Positions 1 to 8,811 of a stretch of DNA of 34,104 nt are shown here, one piece after another; position 1 is the stretch's first letter, and each line of letters opens with the position of its first letter. The stretch is from Nephromyces sp. MM_2019 (taxonomy: Eukaryota > Apicomplexa > Aconoidasida > Nephromycida): NCBI GenBank assembly GCA_015657535.1, contig JADHZB010000279.1, positions 1 through 34,104 of the forward strand. The letters are read 5' to 3'. The notes beneath the pieces are model-generated. The model did no database searches. It worked only from the letters and a program-made list of their open reading frames with translations, and had not been told where the DNA came from. The position numbers and the translations under genes were made by a program.

Positions 1-647
1 ATTGCTTGTGATGCATAACTATATGGTGTCTGGGTACATGATATTGCCGCTTCTTACATTGTCTATTTTTGGCTTCCTTTCCAGCATTTTAGAAGCAATA
101 TGAGGAAAGGAGGCCATGAGTCTAGAAATTGTGATGGTATTTCTATCATCAACAGTACGATTTATATTCCTCTTTATGGAATAAATTCTAATAAGTTCAC
201 TAATAATATTGAAACTATTTGGTTTCAAGCGCCTACTATATGTGAGTATATTAGGACCTAAAATATCCCACATGCAATGAGTATTACTACATCTCTGGAC
301 ATGTTTCTACCAGTTGATAGCCTCTTAATCTCTTGCCGAATAGTTTCTGGGTCAAAGGCTTCATACTGAAAATTTGCTATTGCAAAGTCGAGGTGAGGAG
401 CCACTTCTGAGATTTCAGTTAGCAAATCATTAACCCTTTTACTTCGATCAAAGCCTTCCATAATGCCCACTGCTTGTCTTTTAAAAGAGGGTGACAGCAA
501 AGAGGACGCAGGAGACGGGTATTGTATGTTAAGTGTGGGTATAATTTCTGGTAGGCTAAGAGATTCAATATTAGGGCCAGTGCTAGCTACTTGCTCTTCA
601 ATATTACTATTTTCAAGATCGGTAAAAATAGGGTCTGTGTGATTTAT
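1..647 (-). pseudogene. Endogenous viral element: phenuivirus/tenuivirus-like nucleocapsid fragment, broken
   Basis: Read on the minus strand, the frame is open from 647 to 258 and then continues in a neighbouring frame from 273 towards the left edge. The first part contains FDPETIRQEIKRL followed by SRDVVILIACG. The second contains GPNI, ISELIRIYSIK, then a DDRNTITISRL block and a GNIMYP segment. The order and spacing of these elements (Phe-Asp-Pro helix, Arg-Asp-Val helix, Gly-rich turn, Leu-x-x-x-Tyr helix, Leu/Ile-Ser-Arg helix, Tyr-Pro near the end) fit the RNA-binding nucleocapsid of Phenuiviridae and tenuiviruses. Breaks: a one-base frame change near 258-273 and an in-frame TAG at 19-21. 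The first Met in frame is at 461; upstream codons back to the TAG at 648-650 are open but lack a Met. The copy looks non-functional and runs off the left edge. The assignment rests on pattern recognition, not a search. Confidence 0.55.
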
Positions 648-730
648 CTAGAGTGATTCGCAGCAACTGAGGCGACCTAGAGTCAAGAAAAACTATTTCT
701 TTCAAGATGAATTAACATCTTCAAGAACAA

Positions 731-822
731 GAAGAAAGAAAGAAATAAGATCTTTTGATGATGCTTTAAAGAACAGGAAGAAAAAAAGAAATAAGATCTT
801 TTGATGATTCTTTACAAGTTTT
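731..822. repeat. Two-copy tandem duplication, 46-base unit
   Basis: A purine-rich unit starting GAAGAAAGAAAGAAATAAG at 731 is repeated at 777 with the same order of motifs (GAAG, AGAAATAAGATCTTTTGATGAT, CTTTA). Offset is 46 bases throughout, with a few substitutions, so it is a recent local duplication. It sits just right of the viral-like fragment. Confidence 0.75.
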
Positions 823-1659
823 TAGTTTCTTTTGTTTTAATAACTTTTAATTTTAACTTTAAATTCTTAATATTTACTCCCTAAGCTTTTTTCCATGAAC
901 CAAACTTTCGCGCTTAACTTTAAATCCCTTAATTTTACCCAAATCCCTTGCTATTCAAAAACTAGAATAACATCTAGTTAAGTCTAAAACCCAAAAGTTG
1001 CACACCAACATTTCTACTTAGTACTTACACCCTAAGTAAGGCCGCTAGTAGAACTAGGCTCCATTTTTTGATTTACATGGGTTTACGGGCAGTAATCAGC
1101 TAGGAACAGTTGCATACCCTAGGTCGCTTAAATAAATTGGGGGGCGCTAAAAGCTAGCCCCAGATAACAAGTAGCTAGAAAAGAATGTATCTTAACACCT
1201 AGCGTTCGGTGTGCGGATCTTAGGCACACAGTGAGGAAGAGTTAGTGAGTTCTTTAATTCCCCCCATAAGAACTTCACGGTGTAAAAACAAGAATGATTT
1301 TAACTAGTAAATAGATTTTTAAAAAGAGAGATTTAACTTTTAACTTCTAGCCCAAACTTCCCTATTTTACCCAACGTTTTACCCCATGAAGAAAACCTAT
1401 TTACTCGCTAACTAGAACCTAGCATAAACCAATAGAACTTAACTTTCCCACTTTGAAGACCGACAATTTAGCTAGAAAAGTTGTACTCGAAATTAAGCAC
1501 GTAGTAGAACCAATCTCGGCCCTAGCGTTAAAACTAGTAAATGACTAACTAAAATTTTCTTTGAGTTTAGCACTGGAGTGTGTACTAAGAGTAGCCTAGT
1601 CGATGAAACGCTAATTCTAAAGACTTCATCCGTACCCACCTCACTACCCGATATAATCC
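823..1659. other. Intergenic, no gene seen; irregular repeat-like sequence
   Basis: No open frame of useful length and no family resemblance. The stretch is somewhat richer in C and G than the rest of the window and reuses short phrases such as CTAGCG, TTTTACCC and CTTAACTTT, which also occur in the tandem block to the right. It may be a more decayed part of the same repeat array. Confidence 0.4.
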
Positions 1660-1926
1660 ATTTTTTGTTTTATCTAGCCTACTCCACCCTCAATGCGGAG
1701 TGCTATTACGAACTCACAGACTCACTGAGCCTGTCTGAGTAAACACTAGGCCATCCCTTATGACATTAATGCAAAGAAGAACAGGAACAATTCTTTGTGC
1801 TCACTCTACCCAATATAGTGAGCATAATAAATGGTTTCTCGCTTTTCGGTGAACCCAAGAAGAATCTTGAGTTCTAGGCGCAAGATCCCCACAAATTAAT
1901 GGGCAATCCCAAGAAGACCCCAAGAA

Positions 1927-1953
1927 TCTTCAAGAAAAATTCGTTCTTGAAGA
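1927..1953. repeat. Hairpin inside tandem unit 1
   Basis: TCTTCAAGAA (1927-1936) and its exact reverse complement TTCTTGAAGA (1944-1953) flank a 7-base loop. A 14-base perfect palindrome, AAGATGATCATCTT, overlaps its right arm at 1950-1963. The same stem is kept in unit 2. Confidence 0.7.
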
Positions 1954-2488
1954 TGATCATCTTGAAGCAAGAAGAAGATAACTTTTATGGAGAATATATA
2001 CTTAGATTTTCTGGTACGTTTTAAAAAACTCCTTTTTCCTTTTTCCTTCCCATAAGGGACCAACTTTCTTTTAACTCCCAAACTAAATTAATACGTTTTT
2101 TCTTATAAACCTACACCCCGATATTGGGACAATATTCATTTGCTCGCAAAGCTCGCACAAGTTTTCCTATACACTCCTCGCCCTATATATCATTAATTAC
2201 AGTTTACTAATTAGTTAAGGACGGTTCATTGGCTGTTTTATCTAGAGTACTCAACCCCCAATGCGCTAAACACTCATAAACAAACCGGTTCACCGATTAA
2301 GTCTGAGGGGGGCACCCGGCTATCCCTAATCATAGTAGTGCAAAGTAGAAAATAAACATTTCTTCATGCTCTCTTTAACCCATAAATCGAGCATGATGGA
2401 TTGTTTCTTAGATTACCATGGACTATGAGAAGATTACCGATTCTAGATGGCAAGTTCCCCACAAATTCACTGCCATAGCCCCCTAGAA

Positions 2489-2515
2489 TCTTCAAGAAGA
2501 ATCCATTTTTGAAGA
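2489..2515. repeat. Hairpin inside tandem unit 2
   Basis: TCTTCAAGAA (2489-2498) and TTTTTGAAGA (2506-2515) form the same stem as in unit 1, with one non-Watson-Crick position and the same 7-base loop length. It lies at the equivalent offset within the repeat unit. Confidence 0.6.
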
Positions 2516-3679
2516 TGATTACCGAAGATAAGAAGAATAAGTTTTCTACAGAATATACACTTAATTTTGTTTCTATGTTTAAACTTTTCTTTTCTGCTTT
2601 CTGAATCTGTATAAAAGTTTTATTATAACCACACACCCGAATTTGTTCACTTAAGTATATAAATACCAAATAAACAGCTTAACTTCGATCTAGCAACTCA
2701 AGCACCTAGCCCCCATAGACTAGGTATTTCTTGTTTTATCTAGCCTACTCAATCCCCAACACAGTCAGATCGCATAATTAGATGAACTTGCTGGGCCTGC
2801 TTGTATGTGTACTACCTAAACTCTAATTATCGTGGTGCAAAGGATGACAGAAAAATTTTTTCATGCTTAATCGACCGACATGAGTAAGCATACGGGATGC
2901 GTTACATTAACAGATTGAACTAATGGGGATTCTTACTTTCTTGGATCACAGAAAGCCCCACTATAACAGACTGAACCCTCTAAGAAACCCAAGAATCTTG
3001 AAGAATACTGCACTCTTGAAGGTGGCTATTCCAAAGAATAGAAGAACAATTAACTTTTTTACACCAATTTTATTACGATTTCAACCTAGACTTTTTCCCT
3101 TTTTTGAATTCTTTCTAAATAACTTTTCTTAAAGGAGCTTCTTTAAACATCAATCCCATTCCTTAGAAAATTTCATGGGTTATATTTGGACTTTTGAGTA
3201 CGTGCTCAAGTTGCTCGCACTGCATACTTCGTGTAACCTACCTTACCTAGCGTCACTCATAGAGTACTAATTAATTTAAATCACGGTCTATGCTCGTTTT
3301 ATGTAAAGACTACTCAGAGTCTACTTGATAAGTGTATACCTTAAGCATTGAAGAACAACTAGCTTAAGAGTTAGAGGGGCGGATTTGGATGAGAGCAGTG
3401 AATAATTCAATTGTAGCATAGATTAAATTCAATTTAGAACTAAGCACACAACCTACTCCGGGATTGCTTCAATTCTGAGCACTTACGAGTAGTAGTTCCC
3501 CCCAACAGCCAAAGGCACCAACGTCCTCCAAGATCAGCTTCCTGGATGAACTGGAGTGAAGTTTCGATCACCATCTTCGGCAAAGAAAGCAAACCCTAAA
3601 AGGAATCAGGCAAGACACAATCACTCGATCTACGGAGAACACTCGATGAACATCCCTAATCCTTTGTTGAAATTACGTG

Positions 3680-4433
3680 CTTGAGGTATGTGGGCACTTG
3701 CCTGCAAAATAATGTGAAGGATATTCAAGAACTGAGACTGTGGCATTTGCCTCATACTTGTGCTTAGCATGCTAGACTGTAAGTAGTACGTAGTTTGATC
3801 GTAAGACAACTACGGGTGTTACAGCAGGAATACTTCCGCCAGATGACATTGAACGTGGCGCTGCAAAAACACCAATTTCACCCCGAGGATCGTAGGCTAA
3901 CCCAATTCAGGGTTGGGGAGATTGTGGTTTAATGGCTACCCCTGATAGAAAGGTAGCGTCTACAAACCCAGTACACGTCACAAAAGGAGATTCTATATTG
4001 GTCAGAGCCTTGCAGTAACGTGTGTCCTGGCACACCAGAGGATTTACGAATATCCTTGAGAGCTGTTTGGGATCGCAGCGATAATCAGTGAAATCAGTCT
4101 GTAGGAGACCTGGATAACTAGATAACAAACTATATAATTGCATCGGGCTAAATATCAAACAATAACCCCCTATAAAAAATCAAATCCCTGTAATTATGAC
4201 AGAAAAGAGTAGTGAACCGAAACGGATGAACCTTCAATCGTGCTTCTTTACGAGTAATCGAGACAGCCAACAAAAACTTAATTTTATCAATAGAAATCCC
4301 CGTCGGACTGGTAAATTTACTTGACTCATCCAGAAACTGAGTTGCTAATTGGTAACCAAAGCGAAGATCACCACACATAACTGCCGGAGTGGGAGTGTAC
4401 GCCCCATCATTAATCACAATGCTAAAACAGGAC
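3680..4433 (-). pseudogene. Decayed protein-coding fragment of unknown family
   Basis: The minus strand is open from 4433 to about 4148, then continues in a shifted frame from 4158 to 3907. It remains readable after an in-frame TGA (about 3907-3909) and a later in-frame TAG (about 3769) down to about 3680. Composition is protein-like throughout, with stretches such as MCGDLRFGYQLATQFLDESS and RYCKALTNIESPFVTCTGF, and few other stops. The frame change sits in a T-rich tract around 4150-4158. I do not recognise the family. It lies on the same strand as the viral nucleocapsid-like fragment and in the same accessory block, so a viral or mobile-element origin is possible but unproven. A true multi-exon gene is less likely because no GT-AG pair removes the breaks. 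Confidence 0.45.
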
Positions 4434-5141
4434 TACATATTCAATTTACGTGGGCCAAAGAGAATTCAAGAAATCCAAATCTCTGAGTGAGCTAAGAAAA
4501 CATCTTATTCTTCTCGGTTTCTTTATGGTTCTTATCTACTACTTCAATAATTATTTTACGTGTAAAACCAATTTGACTTTTTTGTAATTTAGAAAACAAC
4601 TTTATCTAACCTAGCAAGGAAACAAGAATACTTATTGCCCACCTCCCATTCTCACTATATAAAGCAGGTGATATGTCAATAAAAGCATCTTATTTGGCAT
4701 GAACTTACCGGAATAAAGTAAAACTATTACCTTACAAAAGGATCAAATCGAATATTTTCATTGCTGAAGTTGGATATATGGAATTTCTCCCACAGGATAC
4801 CATTAACTAGTATTCAAATTAGTTTTTAAATTTTTAATCTTAGGATTATTGATTCATTAAATAATCTTAAATACAACTTATGCTCCATATCTTAGTGGTA
4901 GGCCCACTTATTCTAAATAAATAACAAATCAGATTTTATCAATGTTTTCTTATGTATTTATAATTAGACTGTCTTAGGTTTCAATATTTATTACTTTTTA
5001 AAAACTATTGCTACAATTTATTAAAGAGTACACAACAAAAAATTATTAAAGTAATAGTGACTAGAACAAATGAATTTATTTTATACGCTTCTAGAGGCTC
5101 CAAATTCCGAAGTTCTTTTGAGAAGTTCCCATATGTTGAAA
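4434..5141. other. Intergenic, AT-rich, no gene seen
   Basis: Composition turns strongly AT-rich from about 4800 on. This marks the right border of the accessory block and the 3' flank of the centrin-like gene. No conserved coding stretch, RNA gene or repeat was recognised. Confidence 0.5.
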
Positions 5142-6544
5142 TTATGCAAGAAAATTTACTGTTGCTTTTTTTAGTATATTGTGTAAGTCCTCCTATTTTT
5201 ATATATCAAATTCAGATAGTATACTTTAAATATATCATTATAACTTCTATCTTGAATCATTATGGTTGAATAAAAATTTTTACAATAGATTAAAAATAAC
5301 TACAAAATCTAACTCACCAATGTTACAAGCCAATCTCCATCAGAATCAGCAACTCGGATCATCTCCTATTAAAGATTATTGGAAAATTTTTTTGAAAAAT
5401 GGTTCATATCTAAAAACTTAAACATCCAAAATTTATGATAAAATCTATATTTCTCTTACAATGAGTTGGTTGCCAGACTTAGTTTTCCCTGGTATAAAAA
5501 ATGTTATAAATTGAAGAAATTAATTTAAAAGTGTATAGGGTTTTTGTGTAATTTATATTCTATACTAAGTTACAATTACCTAACTGGTCATTGATTTCTT
5601 TTAGGTTTTGAATAGAAATATATCCTTTTTCATTGTTGTCGAATAAATCAAATACCTTGTGAAAAGTGGTAGAATGAAGATAGATGTAGATAATTTTAAG
5701 CTCAAATTAAATTAACTACCTTTTTTGTATCCATCATATCTTTGAATGATGAGTTCTCGACCAAAAATACTTTTGAAAATTCTCTATAAGATATTTTATT
5801 TCTGAGATAACGTTTCAATTAAATATGAATTAAACACTATGATATATCAAATTGATAATGTTATACCCAGGATCAGATTAGTTAAGATATAGTTTGTTTT
5901 AAATAATATAAATTGTTATGTGCTGACATAATATTTCATAAAATATTAAATTACTTTAGAGGTATAGCTTTTAACATAATTTTAAACTGTTGTAAATAAT
6001 GTATATCAAGAAGTGGAAACTCACTGCATCTTTCTGAGCTTCTCAATTATTTGAGTAGTACTTAAGTCTTTCGATTGCGATTTGACTTCTTGCAATATTG
6101 TTATCAACTCATCACGATTGACATAATCAATTCTCTTAGGGTCAAGTAAATTAAAAGCCTTGAAAGATTATGTAAGCATTTCTTGTTCAATATGTAAAAA
6201 AACATTGCGGAAGCAAAATCAGTAAGTCATTTGAAATATTTTTTCTTAGTAATAAGCTGATCAAAGTTGAAAACGAAGCTTAATTTTCAATCAAAACTGA
6301 TTAAAGTGAAGACTGTAAAGCTTACTTTCTTAATAGTGTTATCCTCTTCCAACGTTGTTAAATTACTCGTCCCAGGTCTATAAGATGAATAGTTGGAATC
6401 CTTTTTGCCATGACTTGAGCTTATTCTGCTTGTTATTTGATTACTTGGGTATGTATACGTTTGACTTGTGTTAGGTGCTGGTTGCTTTTTCGAAAATTTT
6501 GGATTAATTAAAGATGGTTTGGGGTTTGAAATTAATCCCTCCAT
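5142..6544 (-). CDS. Centrin/CDC31-like EF-hand protein
   Basis: Centrins are calcium-binding proteins of centrioles, basal bodies and spindle pole bodies. Seven minus-strand exons join in frame: 6544-6326, 6158-6025, 5801-5720, 5655-5580, 5488-5460, 5365-5318, 5192-5142, giving about 212 residues (typical centrin about 170). Residues 1-73 are a Ser/Asn/Lys-rich, Pro-containing tail, as in centrins. EF-hand 1 is degenerate (LLDPKRIDYVNRDEL). EF-hand 2 keeps only its end (KISYREF). EF-hand 3 reads LFDNNEKGYISIQNL, with Asn at loop position 12 as in centrins. EF-hand 4 is ADSDGDWLVTLED and leads into HNILKKAT, resembling the centrin C-terminus. Loop 4 has Trp where Gly is usual and Asp instead of Glu at position 12. 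The 29-base exon at 5488-5460 is the weakest join. A divergent calmodulin-like protein is the alternative; the EF3 and C-terminal resemblance favours centrin. Confidence 0.75.
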
Positions 6545-7387
6545 TATACCCTGTGATCACTTTAATTTATGGAAATTCACTGGTAGAAAATGAAAATTGT
6601 ATAAAAAATGTAAAAATGTTATCAAAACTTTATTATAATCATTAATTTAACTTGATCTTGCCAGTAGCCAGGTGTAAAAATAAGTGTTTAGACTCCACAC
6701 CTTAGGTTGAATTGCATCTCACATTTCATTTGTTTTATATGCACCACCACCTTTAAATCTAGATGCAATTTTTATTCATTGGATGCAGCTTACATCTATA
6801 CTCTTATGATAACAAGCTAGTCTTGGAATTTACTATACCCCAACTATATGCCAAATACGTTGAAGCTTTGGATCACTACTATCAAGTTTCACAATTTTAG
6901 TAGTTGATAATTGTATTTACTCTAACAGCTCTATTGATAACTTCCAAATCTTTAAACAAATTTATTTGAACAAATAACCTACAATTTTTGGTATAAATAT
7001 TTATATTTATATATAGATGTACAAGAAATGCATGCTTAGAGCACTAGATTTGTAACTTTAAAATAAATCATAACTAAAATTATATATGTAGTTGAAAGAA
7101 AGTTTGAGATGGTACGAGTAAACGCTTAAGTTATAATACTTTTTAGTAATAGATTTTCTATCATATGCTAAAATTTAGTATGTCGATTATTTGTTAACTT
7201 TCTTTTCCTGTCATTTTTTAAGCTTTAAGGAAGATTATAAAAATTTTATCTTAAATTCTAATAAGACTCTAATTGAACAGTGCTAGTTTTAGGATCAAAA
7301 TGACAATTGACAAATAATTTTGTTCATTGCTTATTAAAAATTGAGAAATTTGAATAATACATAAGTTTATACAAGTAGATATTGTGA
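6545..7387. other. Intergenic, AT-rich, no gene seen
   Basis: This spacer separates two minus-strand genes. It is the 5' flank of the centrin-like gene and the 3' flank of the ubiquitin-like-domain gene. No conserved reading frame or RNA gene was recognised. Confidence 0.5.
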
Positions 7388-8811
7388 TTATTTAATATTT
7401 GTTGCAGTAAAAGATTCTTTTTTTCTCTTTTTAGATTCTTTCTTTTCAGCCCTAATTTCTTCTGCCTCTTTTTTCTGTCGGACATTTTCTTTTGCCTTTT
7501 CAGAAAGTTCTCTATGCCTATCTTCAATAAAAGACCAGTCCACCTCAGGCACTAGCTCTGTGAAACCTACATTTATGTCTCCATTAAATAGTCTAACGAG
7601 GTTCCAGAAAACCTTAAAGATTTACAATAAAATTTGATTAAAGTTTAGAGTTTCTGAATTTGATAAAAACTTGATTTATAAAAACTTGTAAGAAATCAAA
7701 TGAATTTAATTGATATCATAACTTATTCAAATTTTTAATTTAAGAATAGTATTACCATTGGTTGAGCTTCGGCAAGGTAATAAGGTCTCAAGTTCATCCT
7801 ACTTGCTTCTCCGCTGTTATATGCTTCTTTTATGACACTACTCATTAATTCTTTTGGCAATGCCACATATTGCTCTTTAGTTTTTGAACGGGGCCCACTT
7901 GGGTAATTAACCACAAATTTATATGGGTACACCAAATTAATTTCATAGGTTGACCCTTGTACAGAGGCCCATCGCTTTTCAGCTTGAGAAGAGCGATACC
8001 TTCTCTGTACAGCATTATTGAAAACTCCTTTTAATGATTTTTCTGCAGTATTTAGGTTCTTGGAGGATTGTTCAAACACTTGAATAAGATTTTCTGCCCA
8101 GTCTTGCGAAGATTTCGATTTTGTTGATTTCTTTTCGAAAAGTTTGTTATTTTTGTTGGTTCCCCTCAAAGGTGCATTTGAAAGTGTTTTAATGGAATTG
8201 TGTTGAGATGTGCCTATTCCAAGCAATCAAAGAATTATCATCAACTTATGAAAATGCTGTACATTACCAATAAAAATTTGACATAACAAATTATAAATAA
8301 TTAAAACTTAAAAGTACATAATAAAAATTTATTGTATAAATTAGTAAACCAAATAAATGTAGAGAATCAAACAAGCGTAAATAAAAATAATAAAACGATT
8401 TAAAGCTATATGCAAATAATTGAATTGTGTACCCCTAGTGATAAGGGGTAACATAATAAAATATGGTTAGATATCGGGATCTTCTTTAATGTCTGAACTG
8501 TAGACAAACATACTTTGGGTATTTTTTAATAAAGATTTTGGTATTGGCTGTTTTGAAGAAGCTTGTGTGCCTGATTGTTTGATATTCTGCAAGAATATTC
8601 TTTCTCCAGATTCGATGAATTTGCTCAATCGATCATCTTGATTTTGATTTTGGTCAATAGCTTGAGGTGGAAAACCTTTTTTAATTATGATTTCTTTTTC
8701 AGGCCAAGAGGTCAATTTAGATGCTTCCTGAATTAGTGAGGAAAGTGTAGCTTCCTCAGAAAATTTTAAATTAGCGTTCCCATCAGGAGGAAAAATAATT
8801 TTGACTTGCAT
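7388..8811 (-). CDS. Protein with N-terminal ubiquitin-like (OTU1/UBX-type) domain and an unrecognised C-terminal domain
   Basis: Three minus-strand exons (8811-8514, 8213-7756, 7612-7388) join in frame to 326 residues; donor and acceptor phases match. Start is the ATG at 8811; the open frame runs a little further upstream but without an ATG. Residues 1-75 look like a beta-grasp ubiquitin-like fold of the OTU1/YOD1 N-terminal type: MQVKIIFPPDG at the start, then IKKGFPPQAID and a late SGERIFLQ. No OTU protease domain follows. After a Ser/Lys-rich linker (about 90-150) comes a globular, aromatic-rich part with NLVYPYKFVVNYPSG, RMNLRPYYLAEAQPM at the exon 2 end, VFWNLVRLFNG at the exon 3 start, and DWSFIEDRHREL. 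The protein ends in a charged, Lys/Glu-rich helix of about 35 residues. I do not recognise the C-terminal family and assign no function. Confidence 0.7.

Larger units (their letters stand above)
1660..3300. repeat. Three diverged tandem units of about 500-570 bases
   Basis: A landmark of the form TTTTATCTAG-x2-TACTC-(A/C)-x-CCC occurs at about 1667, 2235 and 2733, with a weaker one near 3295, giving spacings of about 568, 498 and 562. A second landmark (AAGAATCTTCAAGAA and a mirrored TTCTTGAAGA) follows each of the first three at about +250 to +257 (1921, 2485, 2990). Other shared phrases fall at matching offsets, for example CCCACAAATT at 1888 and 2459, and GCTCGCAC near 2152 and 3214. Units are much diverged. 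No coding capacity is evident; the open frames inside are short and not conserved between units. The identity (satellite, or tandemly arranged non-autonomous element) is not known to me. Confidence 0.65.

Noticed and set aside
2923..3132. Plus-strand 69-codon open frame inside the tandem repeat array
   Set aside because: It is not preserved in the other repeat units and has no family resemblance.
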